Source of the DNA: Dyella terrae
GTDB taxonomy: Bacteria > Pseudomonadota > Gammaproteobacteria > Xanthomonadales > Rhodanobacteraceae
Direction: 5' to 3'
Assembly (NCBI RefSeq): GCF_004322705.1
Contig: NZ_SIZZ01000001.1
Location: forward strand, 1,240,001 to 1,304,000
Length of the DNA stretch: 64,000 nt
The position numbers were made by a program, and so were the translations under genes. Positions 47,904-57,486 of this stretch are shown piece after piece. The notes beneath the pieces were generated by a model, which saw nothing but the letters and a program-made list of their open reading frames with translations, searched no databases and had not been told where the DNA came from. Position 1 is the stretch's first letter. Each line of letters begins with the position of its first letter.

Positions 47904-50090
47904 ATGACGTCCCGCAGCGATGCCCGCCCCGCCCCGATCAGCGACATCATCGACGACGCCTCCGTCGAAACCGACAGCGCTCCCGCGGTCGCGCCACTCG
48001 TCGGCGCTCAGGACCTCAATGAAAGCAGCCTGTACATCCACCGCGAGCTGTCGCAGCTGCAGTTCAATATCCGTGTGCTGGAACAGGCCCTGGACGAAAC
48101 CAAGCCCATTCTGGAGCGTCTGAAGTTCCTGCTGATTTTCTCCAGCAACATGGACGAGTTCTTCGAGATCCGCGTCGCGGGGCTCAAGAGCCAGATCGCC
48201 TTCGATCACGAAATCGTCGGACCGGATGGCATTCCACCGAAACGCGCGCTGGCCGAAATCAGCGAGATCACCCACAAGCAGATAGAACGCCAGTACGCGA
48301 TCCTCAACGAACGCATCCTGCCGGAGCTCGATCGCCAGGGCATCCGCATCGTTCGCCGAAATGAGTGGTCGCACAAGCAAAAAATGTGGGTGCGACGCTA
48401 TTTCCGGCATGAAGTGGCGCCGCTCGTGACGCCGATCGGCCTCGATCCGACGCATCCGTTCCCACTACTGGTGAACAAGAGCCTCAATTTCATCGTGCAA
48501 CTGGAAGGCGTCGACGCCTTCGGCCGTGATTCGGGCCTCGCCGTGGTTCCGGCACCGCGCGTGCTGCCGCGACTGATCCGCTTGCCGGATGAAGTCTGCG
48601 AAGGCGGTGACAACTTCGTCCTGCTGTCGTCGATCATCCACGCGCATGCCGACGAACTGTTCCCGGGCATGTCGGTGAAGGGCTGCTACCAGTTCCGCCT
48701 GACACGCAACGCCGACCTCACCATCGACCCGGAAGACGTCGAAGACCTCGCCCGTGCGCTGCGCGGCGAACTGTATTCGCGCCGTTTCGGCGATGCCGTC
48801 CGCCTGGAAGTGGCCGACAACTGCCCGAAGGAACTCACCGATTACCTGCTGCGTCAGTTCGGTTTGACGGCGGCAGAAATGTACGAGGTCAATGGCCCGG
48901 TCAACCTTGCGCGCCTGTTCGGGCTCGCCAGCAAAACGCATGCGCCGCAGCTGCTCTATCCGCCCTTTACGCCGTCGATTCCCAAATCGCTGAAAAAAGC
49001 CGAGGATCTGTTCCAGGTGATCAACAAGCAGGATGTGCTCCTGCTGCACCCGTATGAATCGTTTGCGCCGGTGGTGGACCTCCTGCACCAGGCAGCGAAA
49101 GATCCGAACGTTCTGGCGATCAAGCAGACGCTTTATCGCAGCGGTGCCAACTCGGAAATCGTCGACGCACTCGTCGATGCGGCGCGGGCGGGCAAGGAAG
49201 TCACCGTCGTGGTGGAGCTGCGCGCGCGATTCGACGAAGAGTCAAATCTTTCGCTTGCCTCACGACTGCAGCAAGCAGGCGCCATGGTCATCTACGGCGT
49301 GGTGGGCGTGAAAACGCACGCCAAGCTGATGCTGATTCAGCGACGCGAAGGCGAAGAGCTTGTCCGCTACGCCCATCTGGGCACCGGCAACTACCACACC
49401 GGCAACGCGCGCCTGTATACCGACTACAGCCTGCTCACCTCCGACCAGGCGCTGTGCGAAGACGTCCACAAGCTTTTTAGCCAGCTCACCGGCATGGGCA
49501 AGATCCTGCGCATGAAGAAGCTGCTGCATGCTCCCTTCACGCTCAAGAAAACCCTGCTCGAACTAATCACGCGCGAAACGGCGCATGCCTCAGCGGGCCG
49601 CGCCGCCCACATTCTCATCAAGATCAATGCCCTCACCGATCCGAAGATGATCCGCGCGCTTTACAAAGCCAGCATGGCCGGCGTGCGCGTGGACCTGATC
49701 GTGCGCGGCATGTGCTGCCTGCGCCCAGGCGTGCCCGGCGTCTCGCACAACATCGTCGTCCGCTCGATCGTGGGCCGCTTCCTCGAACACAGTCGCGTCT
49801 ACTACTTCGCCAACAACGGCGACGAGCAGTACTACCTTGCCAGTGCTGACCTGATGGAACGCAACCTCGATCGTCGCGTCGAGACCGGCTTCCCGATCGA
49901 CAGCAAGAAGCTGCAGCAGCGACTGAAGAAGGAGCTGGAGCTGTATCTCACCGACAATTGCAGTGCGTGGGAACTCCAGCCCGACAGCAACTACACGCGC
50001 TTGCTGCCGACGCCGGGCCAGATGAGCCGCAATGTGCAATCGCAGCTGCTGGAAAAGCTGTGCGGCGTGGGCGCACAGACCGAGGTGTGA
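47904..50090 (+). CDS. ppk: polyphosphate kinase 1
   Basis: A 728-residue enzyme that reversibly makes polyphosphate from ATP. The N-terminal domain has [21 protein letters not shown] and [20 protein letters not shown]. The catalytic domain has the autophosphorylated His472 in [12 protein letters not shown], then [22 protein letters not shown], and a C-terminal PLD-like half with [13 protein letters not shown]. The start at 47904 follows AAGG; an ATG at 47856 would add 16 residues. The usual partner ppx does not follow. Instead an FMN reductase gene converges on it. Confidence 0.96.
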   Translation: MTSRSDARPAPISDIIDDASVETDSAPAVAPLVGAQDLNESSLYIHRELSQLQFNIRVLEQALDETKPILERLKFLLIFSSNMDEFFEIRVAGLKSQIAFDHEIVGPDGIPPKRALAEISEITHKQIERQYAILNERILPELDRQGIRIVRRNEWSHKQKMWVRRYFRHEVAPLVTPIGLDPTHPFPLLVNKSLNFIVQLEGVDAFGRDSGLAVVPAPRVLPRLIRLPDEVCEGGDNFVLLSSIIHAHADELFPGMSVKGCYQFRLTRNADLTIDPEDVEDLARALRGELYSRRFGDAVRLEVADNCPKELTDYLLRQFGLTAAEMYEVNGPVNLARLFGLASKTHAPQLLYPPFTPSIPKSLKKAEDLFQVINKQDVLLLHPYESFAPVVDLLHQAAKDPNVLAIKQTLYRSGANSEIVDALVDAARAGKEVTVVVELRARFDEESNLSLASRLQQAGAMVIYGVVGVKTHAKLMLIQRREGEELVRYAHLGTGNYHTGNARLYTDYSLLTSDQALCEDVHKLFSQLTGMGKILRMKKLLHAPFTLKKTLLELITRETAHASAGRAAHILIKINALTDPKMIRALYKASMAGVRVDLIVRGMCCLRPGVPGVSHNIVVRSIVGRFLEHSRVYYFANNGDEQYYLASADLMERNLDRRVETGFPIDSKKLQQRLKKELELYLTDNCSAWELQPDSNYTRLLPTPGQMSRNVQSQLLEKLCGVGAQTEV

Positions 50091-50118
50091 TCGACACACC
50101 CCGGCATGTGACGCCGCG

Positions 50119-50667
50119 CTAGCCGAGCCGCTTCACCCACGCGACATATTTGTCCACGAAGCCCTGCAGGAATTTCTGCGTGCCTTCGTTGGCGATATGG
50201 CCCTCGCCGTCGATCAGTTCATCCTTGAAATGGATGAATACTTCGGGCTGGCCCAGTACGGCGACATCGAGATAGGCCAGCACGTTGCGCAGATGTTGCT
50301 GGGACAGCGCCGTGCCTGTCGATCCGATCGACGCGCCAATCACGGCTCCTGGCTTGCCGGCGAACGAATTCGTACCCCAGGGGCGCGAGGCGATATCGAT
50401 GGCGTTCTTCAGTACGCCCGGAATGGAGCGGTTGTATTCCGGCGTCACGAATAACAGCGCGTCGGCCGCCTCGATGGTTTGCTTGAGGTGCTTGCAGGCC
50501 AGTGGATAATCGGCGTCAAAGTCCTGGTTGTAGAGCGGGAGGCCGTCGATGGCCACATGCTCGAACGTGAACTCCTTGGGGGCCAGCCGCTCAACGGCCA
50601 GCGCCAGGCGCTTGTTGATCGATTCCTTGCGCAGGCTACCCACGAAAACAGCAATCTTGGTGCTCAT
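50119..50667 (-). CDS. NADPH-dependent FMN reductase family protein
   Basis: A 182-residue flavodoxin-like oxidoreductase, the ChrR/YieF type that reduces quinones, chromate or azo compounds. The FMN phosphate loop is FVGSLRKESINKRLA. LFVTPEYNRSIPGVLKNAIDIASRP and the GKPGAVIGASIGSTG loop are highly characteristic. It is a soluble enzyme and alone on its strand. It may serve in protection against oxidative or metal stress. Confidence 0.93.
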   Translation of the reverse strand: MSTKIAVFVGSLRKESINKRLALAVERLAPKEFTFEHVAIDGLPLYNQDFDADYPLACKHLKQTIEAADALLFVTPEYNRSIPGVLKNAIDIASRPWGTNSFAGKPGAVIGASIGSTGTALSQQHLRNVLAYLDVAVLGQPEVFIHFKDELIDGEGHIANEGTQKFLQGFVDKYVAWVKRLG

Positions 50668-50965
50668 CTAGCGGCTCTCCGTCATGGATTGGCAACATGG
50701 CGCCCTGGCGCCAGCGACCTCGACGAGGATGCCGATGACCGGGAAAAGGCCATGTGATTTCTCCGGGCCACCTGCCCCTAGGCCTTTTGTGGGATTGGGT
50801 GCGGGGACAGGCCTGCGCAAGAATCGACCCTCACCAACATGATCGGCCCAACCATCGCGTTCCCCCACCGCCCATCCGGCGACGCGACAGGACTGGCGAC
50901 CGATGACCGGATCCGTCCGCCTTTTGCGCATTGATGGGTAGAAGGCGATTTGGCAGGGGTAGTCG

Positions 50966-52702
50966 ATGAACAGGCTGACAGGGCAGCGTGTTAACAACGC
51001 CTGGCGGCGCATGCTCGGCATGCTGCTGGCCTTGCTGCTGCCCATGCCGCTGATAGCCGCCAATGCACCCCTGGGCGCGGGTTGGCGGGATGTGCGGCCC
51101 GGCGACTCCCCGGATCGCGTCCTCGAGGCCTACCGCCGCAACGAACTCAACAGCTTCGACCCCAACCTGCTGCATCAGGTGCCCCGGGCCGGGCTGGGCA
51201 CCTGGGTAGTGATCCAGCCGCAGGCGCCGCTGCTGCGCGAAGAGCGCGTGCTTTCGATCACGCCGCCGCCGCTGTCGTCCGTCTCGTTGTATCGCGCCGA
51301 CGGTAGCGTGGAGACCCTCGCGCTGGACGACTTTTCCGCGCCGGCCCACGGACATGGTCGGCTGTCCTTTCGCCTTACCGATGACCAACCCGCCAATGCC
51401 GCCGTCCTGCTGAAATTCGAGCCGGCACTGTCGGCGGCACCCGTGCGATTCGAACTCCAGTCCTGGAGCGACTACCTGCACAGCGACGCCAGGTGGCTCG
51501 TGTTTTCCAGCGCGTGCTTTGCCATCATGGCCGCCATGGCGCTGATGGCCCTGTGCCTCGCGCTGATGCTGCGAGATGCCACCTTTGGCTGGTACGCCGG
51601 TTACATCCTCTGCTACAGCCTGATCCAGGGCATGCGCAGTGGCTTCCTTTTCCATCCCCTCGAGATCGAGTGGCTTGCCGGCACGGCCGGACTGATCGCG
51701 CCCACCGCCGCGGCCCTTTCGGTGGCCTTCGCGGCGGTATTCGTCACCCGCTTCTGCGAATTGCCACGCTTCGCCCCTCTCCTGCATGCACCGACGCTCG
51801 CACTGGCCGTGGGCATGCCGCTGGTCGTGCTGCTGCGTAGCAGTCATATCGACGTGCTCGAACAGGCGGGACAGGCGCTGCTCAACCCCTTGATGATCCT
51901 GGGCGCCGCCCTGCTCCTGCTCGCGGGTGGCCTGTCGGGCGCACGCGGGTCGCGCCGTGCCTGGTATTTCCTGGTGGGCTGGACGCCCCTGCTTGGCCTT
52001 ACCGCCATGACCAGCGCCCAAAACAGCGGAGCCATGCCTGACGTCGAGTGGCTGGGCGATGCCTGTCTCGCCGCCGGCGCGTTCCAGGCGATTGTGCTGT
52101 CGCTGGGCCTCGCCGATCGCGCCCTGGCCATGCGCCACGACAGCAACGTCGTGCGTGAACTGGCCGACGTCGACGCGCTGACCCAGGTGCTCAACCGCCG
52201 CGCATGGAGCGAACGCCTGGAGCACCTGCTCGGCCAGCATGATGGCCAGCCCATGGCGTTGCTGTTCCTCGATCTCGATTACTTCAAGACGCTCAACGAT
52301 CGCCAGGGGCATGCAGCGGGCGACCGCGCGCTGGTGGCCGTCGCCGACTCACTGCGCCACGAATTGCGACCGCAGGATGCACTGGGCCGATGGGGTGGCG
52401 AAGAGTTCGTCGCCATGCTGCGCGGCGTCGACCAGCAACAGGCCATGCAGATCGCTATCCGCCTGTGCCGACGAGTGCATCGCCTGGAGATTCCGGTCAA
52501 TGAAGAACAGCTGCTGCTGAGCATCAGCATCGGTGTTGCCATGCGCCAGGCGGACGATACCGTGGAGTCGCTCGTCGAGCGCGCCGATCACGCGATGTAT
52601 CGCGCCAAACTGCAGGGACGAAACCGCGTCCGGCTGGACGAAAAGCTCGAAGATCGCATGGTGCGGGAATGGCCGCGCGCGGTGGAACGCGGCCACGAGT
52701 AA
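50966..52702 (+). CDS. 7TM-DISM diguanylate cyclase
   Basis: A 578-residue membrane protein. A signal or first helix (about residues 14-32) leads to a periplasmic 7TMR-DISMED2-like beta domain (about 40-170). Seven membrane helices (about 178-375) and a GGDEF domain follow. The active site is GGEEF at 477-481, the inhibitory RxxD is at 468-471 and FLDLDYFKTLNDRQGH binds metal, so it should make c-di-GMP with feedback control. DISMED2 domains are thought to bind carbohydrates. The 298-bp region before it shows only an 8-bp AAAAGGCC inverted repeat near 50753-50797 and no clear promoter. Confidence 0.92.
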   Translation: MNRLTGQRVNNAWRRMLGMLLALLLPMPLIAANAPLGAGWRDVRPGDSPDRVLEAYRRNELNSFDPNLLHQVPRAGLGTWVVIQPQAPLLREERVLSITPPPLSSVSLYRADGSVETLALDDFSAPAHGHGRLSFRLTDDQPANAAVLLKFEPALSAAPVRFELQSWSDYLHSDARWLVFSSACFAIMAAMALMALCLALMLRDATFGWYAGYILCYSLIQGMRSGFLFHPLEIEWLAGTAGLIAPTAAALSVAFAAVFVTRFCELPRFAPLLHAPTLALAVGMPLVVLLRSSHIDVLEQAGQALLNPLMILGAALLLLAGGLSGARGSRRAWYFLVGWTPLLGLTAMTSAQNSGAMPDVEWLGDACLAAGAFQAIVLSLGLADRALAMRHDSNVVRELADVDALTQVLNRRAWSERLEHLLGQHDGQPMALLFLDLDYFKTLNDRQGHAAGDRALVAVADSLRHELRPQDALGRWGGEEFVAMLRGVDQQQAMQIAIRLCRRVHRLEIPVNEEQLLLSISIGVAMRQADDTVESLVERADHAMYRAKLQGRNRVRLDEKLEDRMVREWPRAVERGHE

Positions 52703-52739
52703 CCCTGCCAGGTCGCTTTGCGCGACCCGGCTACCCCGG

Positions 52740-55013
52740 TCATGAAGACGCCAGGGCGTCCGCGGCAGCCACGACCTCTGCCTCACCCGGCAATACCAGC
52801 AAGGCGGCGCCCGCGAGCGGCGTATATGTATCCGCACCCACCACGCGACGCATCGGCGTCGCACCGCTGCCGCCTTCGGTAATCGCCGTGATGATGCCCT
52901 CGCCGACACCTGCGCTCTTGCGTCCTTCGTCGAGCACGATGATGCGTTTGGCCGTCCGCGCCTGCCCGGCGATGAAGCCATCATTGAGCGGTGCGAGCCA
53001 GCGCAGGTCGACCACGCGCGTCTGCCAGCCGTGCTTCGCTTCGATTTCGCGAGCCGCGCGCAGTGCCATCGGCACGCCATTGCCGAAGGTGAAAACCACC
53101 AGGTCCTTCGCGTCTTCGTTGTAGATGCGGCCTTCGCCCAGCGTCATGGCTTCGCCCGGCGCCGGATAGCTGAACTGCCACATTCCGTCGCCGGCTTCGT
53201 ACAGGTCCTTGGTCATGTACTGCGCGATCGGTTCGAGGAACGCGCAAACGCGACCGTCGACCTTCGCCAGCGCCGTGAGCGTGCGCAGCATGTTGGCCGC
53301 ATCATCGCCACGGCTCGGGCAGCCCACGACGAGACCCGGGATGTCGCGCAAAGCGGCAATCGAATTGTCGTTGTGGAAGTGACCGCCGAAACCCTTCTGG
53401 TAGCCCAGCGACGCGACACGCATGACCAGCGGATTGCGATACTGGTCGTTGGAGAAGAACTGCAGGCTGGCCGCTTCACCGCGAATTTGATCGCAAGCGT
53501 TGTGGAAATAGGCCAGGTACTGGATCTCGGGAATGGGCAGCATGCCCATGTTGGCGTATCCCTGCGCCAGGCCAAGGATCACCGTCTCGTCGAGCAAGGT
53601 GTTGAATACCCGATTGCCCTTGAAGGTCTTGAACAGGCCCTTGGTGACCGTATACACGCCGCCCTTCTGCGCGACGTCTTCGCCGAACAGCAGGGATTGC
53701 GGGTACTTGGCCATCACATCGTGCAGGGCCTGGCCAATCTGGATGGCCAAATGGCGTGGCGGCTGGTTTTCCGGCAGCTTTTCTTCGCTGCCAAAGACGG
53801 CCAGGCGGCGTTCGGCGTAATCATTGCGCTCGGCTTCGGCGCGCACGGCATCGGGGGAGTACGGTGCCAGCGGTTTCATGACGTCGGACAGCGACGTCAG
53901 GCGCGGGCGACGATCGGCGTCTTCCGCCGCTTCAAAGCAGCGGGCGCGCGTGGCCTCATAAAGCGCCAGCAAGCTCTCTTTGGTGTACAGGCCCGACTCT
54001 AGCGCAATGCCCGCGGAACGCAGCAGCGGATCGGTGGCTTCGACGGCGAAGAGTTCTTCGACGCTGCGCCACTCGATTTCGAAGTCGGTGCCCGCGTGGC
54101 CCATGACGCGGGTGGTACGCAGGTGCAGGAACGTCGGCCGGCGCGTCGTGCGGCAATGATCCACCGCGCGCTGGACCTGTCCATAGCCTTCGGCCAGGTC
54201 GAGGCCGTCGGCAAAGAAGTAGTCGAGGTCCGGGCGGTGGCGGAAATTGTTCTCGACCCAGCCACCGGGCGTCTTCACCGAGATTCCGATGCCGTTGTCT
54301 TCGCACACGAACAGCACCGGTGCCGGGAGTTTCTGATAGGCCGTCCAACCGGCGGCATTGAAGGCCGTTTGCGCAGTGGCGTGATTCGACGATGCATCGC
54401 CGAACGAGCAGATGGCGATACTGTCCTGCGGAACAGGCAACGTGTGCCCGATGCGGCGCGCCTGCTCGATAGCGACGGCGGTTCCAAGTGCCTTGGGCAG
54501 GTGCGAAGCGATCGTCGAAGTCTGCGGGAGCACCCACAAGGGCTTGCTACCCCAGACTTTGTGGCGTCCTCCAGAAGCCGGGTCGTCCTTGCTTGCGGCA
54601 AAGGACAACGCCGAATCCATGACCGGATCCATGCCGGGCAGTTTGCGGAACCGCTCGGCCATGAAGCCGCCCGAGCGGTAATGCAGGAAGGCCGGATCCG
54701 TATGTCGCGTCAGCCTCGCCACCATGGCGTTGCCTTCATGACCACTGGAGCCGATGGTGTAGAACACCTTGTTCTGCACGCGGAGCACGCGCGCCATCAG
54801 GTCCAGGTGGCGCGAGATCAGTTGCGATTCGAGCAACTCGCGGAATCCGCGAGCATCCAGGGCACTACCCGGCTTGACCGGCTCGCCGTCGGTCGGCGCC
54901 GGACGCGCCTCGCCCTGCCAGAGCTGGACGAACTCGGTGAAATTCTGGTCGACGATTTCGGCGCGGTTGAAGCCCTTGTGGCGGGCGCTGATGGCGAACG
55001 GAAGTGCGGACAT
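52740..55013 (-). CDS. fused alpha/beta E1 component of a 2-oxoacid dehydrogenase
   Basis: A 757-residue thiamine-diphosphate enzyme that joins both E1 chains in one protein. The alpha half (about 50-390) has YRSGGFMAERF and the ThDP motif CSFGDASSNHATAQTAFN. The beta half (about 430-750) has FGEDVAQKGGVYTVTKGL, QYLAYFHNACDQIRGEAA and VVDLRWLAPLND, matching branched-chain or pyruvate E1 beta. It is well conserved and seems active. No E2 or E3 gene is next to it, so it may share another complex's E2. Its substrate (branched-chain oxoacid or other) is not settled by the sequence. Confidence 0.9.
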   Translation of the reverse strand: MSALPFAISARHKGFNRAEIVDQNFTEFVQLWQGEARPAPTDGEPVKPGSALDARGFRELLESQLISRHLDLMARVLRVQNKVFYTIGSSGHEGNAMVARLTRHTDPAFLHYRSGGFMAERFRKLPGMDPVMDSALSFAASKDDPASGGRHKVWGSKPLWVLPQTSTIASHLPKALGTAVAIEQARRIGHTLPVPQDSIAICSFGDASSNHATAQTAFNAAGWTAYQKLPAPVLFVCEDNGIGISVKTPGGWVENNFRHRPDLDYFFADGLDLAEGYGQVQRAVDHCRTTRRPTFLHLRTTRVMGHAGTDFEIEWRSVEELFAVEATDPLLRSAGIALESGLYTKESLLALYEATRARCFEAAEDADRRPRLTSLSDVMKPLAPYSPDAVRAEAERNDYAERRLAVFGSEEKLPENQPPRHLAIQIGQALHDVMAKYPQSLLFGEDVAQKGGVYTVTKGLFKTFKGNRVFNTLLDETVILGLAQGYANMGMLPIPEIQYLAYFHNACDQIRGEAASLQFFSNDQYRNPLVMRVASLGYQKGFGGHFHNDNSIAALRDIPGLVVGCPSRGDDAANMLRTLTALAKVDGRVCAFLEPIAQYMTKDLYEAGDGMWQFSYPAPGEAMTLGEGRIYNEDAKDLVVFTFGNGVPMALRAAREIEAKHGWQTRVVDLRWLAPLNDGFIAGQARTAKRIIVLDEGRKSAGVGEGIITAITEGGSGATPMRRVVGADTYTPLAGAALLVLPGEAEVVAAADALASS

Positions 55014-55124
55014 GGTGGCTACAGTTTCTCGTCGACAAGGGCCGCGGGGACGGCCGGAAGTGGGTGATTATCGATGGCCGGCAAACGCACGCGCCAGTAC
55101 GGAGCGGCGTGCGGGGCGGCGCAT

Positions 55125-55619
55125 TCAGTCATGCAATAGATTGCGCAGGAGGCCCGCACGATAGAGGTCTTTCGGGCGACCAAAACTTTCCAGAATGCGT
55201 AGCTGTTCGTCGAACGACGGGATGGGCACGATGACGTCGGCAAAAAGCACTTCGATGGTTTCACGCACTTCGACCGAATGCCACTCGCCGCGCACGTTCA
55301 ACTCGAGCCCGCCCATCACCTCAACCGGCATGTCCGCAAACGCATAGCGACTGAAGCGCGAACGAAAGCGTTCGGACCCCTCTGGCTCATACGTCTCCTC
55401 GCGCAAAGGCGACCAATGGCCTTCCAGGCGATCGGCATCGTCGGCGGACGTGAGCAAGTCGATGTCGGCAACGGTGACATGGGCGCCCGTCAGCCACGCC
55501 GCGGCGCTGCCGATAACGCACCAAGGATCGCGACATACGGTGCGCAGTTCCGGGACCACCGTGCGCAACGTCGCTTCGAGCGCCGGATGCGGGCGATTTA
55601 CGTATGTCGGTTGCGCCAT
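55125..55619 (-). CDS. minimal nucleotidyltransferase-fold protein
   Basis: A 164-residue protein with the core nucleotidyltransferase signature VIGSAAAWLTGAHVTVADIDLL. This is a G-S pair and, 14 residues later, a D-x-D, the usual metal ligands. FRSRFSRYAFADMPVEVMGGLELN supplies a third strand. It resembles single-domain antitoxin-like or aminoglycoside-type nucleotidyltransferases. Its start lies inside the end of the GNAT gene (22-nt overlap), so the two are translationally linked. No HEPN partner is seen. Substrate and role are unknown. Confidence 0.8.
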   Translation of the reverse strand: MAQPTYVNRPHPALEATLRTVVPELRTVCRDPWCVIGSAAAWLTGAHVTVADIDLLTSADDADRLEGHWSPLREETYEPEGSERFRSRFSRYAFADMPVEVMGGLELNVRGEWHSVEVRETIEVLFADVIVPIPSFDEQLRILESFGRPKDLYRAGLLRNLLHD

Positions 55620-56140
55620 TGCTCTTTGCTCTGACCCCAGATGTCGATCTGAACGTCTTCGAACGGCGCCGGGAGTTTCCCGCGACCACGGTTGACTGAA
55701 CCCAGACGCATGGCCAGCGCTTGCGACGGGCGGTTATCGAGATCAATGCTGTGGATCACGTCGGTCCAGCCCAGGTGATCGAAGGCCCAGTCGATGCACG
55801 CCACCGCGCCTTCGTAAGCGTAACCCTTGCCCCACGCCGCGCGAGCCAGACCCCAGCCCACTTCCGGTCCCGGCCAGCCATCCGGCTGCCACGGACCCAT
55901 GCGACCGATCCACAAGCCGGTGCTCTTTTCGATCACGGAGAACATGCCGAAACCCTGGATTTCCCAGGCGCCCACCATGGTCAAAAAGCCGCGCCAGGCC
56001 GCGGCGCGCGGTAAGGGCCCGCCTATGAAGCGGGCCGACTCGGTGTCGGCCATGTTCGCCGCCCACGCGTCGAAATCCTCAGCGCGCGGCGGCCGGAGGA
56101 CCAGGCGATCCGTTTCGATACGAATGTCTTGCCAGCGCAT
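55598..56140 (-). CDS. GNAT-family N-acetyltransferase (RimJ/RimL type)
   Basis: A 180-residue acetyltransferase. IETDRLVLRPPRAEDFDAWA is the standard opening. IGRMGPWQPDGWPGPEVGWGL, AWGKGYAYEGAVACIDWAFD (acetyl-CoA pyrophosphate loop) and IHSIDLDNRPSQALAMRLG (motif B) follow. The group acetylates ribosomal proteins or small amines. Its last 22 nt overlap the nucleotidyltransferase gene. Confidence 0.9.
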   Translation of the reverse strand: MRWQDIRIETDRLVLRPPRAEDFDAWAANMADTESARFIGGPLPRAAAWRGFLTMVGAWEIQGFGMFSVIEKSTGLWIGRMGPWQPDGWPGPEVGWGLARAAWGKGYAYEGAVACIDWAFDHLGWTDVIHSIDLDNRPSQALAMRLGSVNRGRGKLPAPFEDVQIDIWGQSKEQWRNRHT

Positions 56141-56160
56141 TCGACCTTTCCCTGAATCAT

Positions 56161-56212
56161 GGCCCGCCGTCGCTGGCGGGCCGTGGTTACACCGCGCCCA
56201 TCCGGCGCGGTG
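56161..56212 (-). other. twin perfect hairpins after gcdH
   Basis: CACCGCGCC and GGCGCGGTG (56190-56212, 5-nt loop) and GGCCCGCC and GGCGGGCC (56161-56182, 6-nt loop) form two adjacent perfect stems of 9 and 8 bp, separated by 7 nt. On the minus strand they follow the gcdH stop by 10 nt. There is no U-run. They probably form a 3'-end structure; the region before the GNAT gene holds nothing else. Confidence 0.6.
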
Positions 56213-56221
56213 CGATCTGGA

Positions 56222-57391
56222 TCAGAACGCGTTGATGCCGGTCAGCTCGCGACCCACCACGAGCTGATGCACGGTTTCGGTGCCCTCGTAGGTGATCACG
56301 GATTCCAGATTCAACGCATGACGGATCGCCACGTGCTCGGTGGTGATGCCGGCGCCGCCCAGGATGTCGCGGCATTCACGCGCGATATCGATGGCCATGC
56401 GGCAGTTGTTCCACTTGGCCAGCGAGACCTGCGTCGGCTGCATGTTGCCGGCGTCTTTCAGGCGACCGAGCTGCAGCGACAGCAGTTGCGCCATGGTGAT
56501 GCGACGGGCCATTTCGGCCATCTTCACCTGCACGGCCTGGTTCGACGCGAGCGGGCGACCGAACAGAATGCGATCCTGCGTGTAGTCGAGCACTTCCTTG
56601 AGGCAGGCCTGCGCGGCACCAATGGGACCCCAGGTGATGCCGTAGCGCGCCTGCGTCAGGCAGCCCAGCGGACCCTTCAGACCCTTCACGTTGGGCAGGC
56701 GGTTGGCCTCCGGCACGCGCACATTGTCGAAGAACAGCGCGGAGGTGACCGAGGCGCGCAGGCTCATCTTCTTGTGCACTTCCTGGGCGGTGAACCCGGG
56801 CGTATCGGTGGGGACGATGAAGCCCTGGATGCCGTCTTCGGTCTGCGCCCACACGATGGCGATGTGCGCGACGTTGCCGTTGGTGATCCACATCTTGGCG
56901 CCGTTGATGACCCAGTCGCCGCCGTCCTTCTTGGCGTTCGTCTTCATGTTGGCCGGATCCGAACCGCCGTGCGGCTCGGTCAGGCCGAAGCAGCCAATGA
57001 TTTCACCCGCCGCCATCTGCGGCAGGTAATGCATCTTCTGTTCTTCGGTGCCGTAGGCGTAGATCGGGTACATGCACAGCGAGCTCTGCACCGAGGCAAA
57101 GCTGCGCAGGCCCGAATCGCCGCGCTCCAGCTCCTGGCAGATCAGGCCGTAGCTGACGCCATTCATGCCCGCGCAACCGTACTTTTCCGGAATCGTCGCG
57201 CCGAGCAGGCCCAGACTGGCGATCTCGGGAACGAGCTCCTTCGGGAAGCGGCCCTGGTCAAAGGCGTCGCCGATGATCGGCAGCACTTTTTCGTCGACGA
57301 AACGGCCGACGGTGTCCTGCACCATGCGCTCCTCGTCGGAGAGCAGCGAACGAACGTCGTACAGGTCAAGCGGGTTAAGGCGAGCAGACAT
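56222..57391 (-). CDS. gcdH: glutaryl-CoA dehydrogenase
   Basis: A 389-residue acyl-CoA dehydrogenase that oxidises and decarboxylates glutaryl-CoA to crotonyl-CoA in lysine and tryptophan breakdown. FAD-binding motifs are GCFGLTEPHGGSDPANM and MWITNGNVAHIAIVWA. The glutaryl-CoA specific segment RSFASVQSSL provides Arg and Ser contacts to the substrate carboxylate. The catalytic base is Glu369 in TYEGTETVHQL. It starts MSARLNPLDLYD and ends in two hairpins. No CoA transferase or regulator is next to it. Confidence 0.95.
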   Translation of the reverse strand: MSARLNPLDLYDVRSLLSDEERMVQDTVGRFVDEKVLPIIGDAFDQGRFPKELVPEIASLGLLGATIPEKYGCAGMNGVSYGLICQELERGDSGLRSFASVQSSLCMYPIYAYGTEEQKMHYLPQMAAGEIIGCFGLTEPHGGSDPANMKTNAKKDGGDWVINGAKMWITNGNVAHIAIVWAQTEDGIQGFIVPTDTPGFTAQEVHKKMSLRASVTSALFFDNVRVPEANRLPNVKGLKGPLGCLTQARYGITWGPIGAAQACLKEVLDYTQDRILFGRPLASNQAVQVKMAEMARRITMAQLLSLQLGRLKDAGNMQPTQVSLAKWNNCRMAIDIARECRDILGGAGITTEHVAIRHALNLESVITYEGTETVHQLVVGRELTGINAF

Positions 57392-57486
57392 GCAAGGGTT
57401 CCATGGCGGGGCTGTGGGACAAGCTCTCGATTCTAGCCCCGCCGAACCGCCCCGGTCATGAGCCAGTGCAACAGGCCGGTGGGCTT

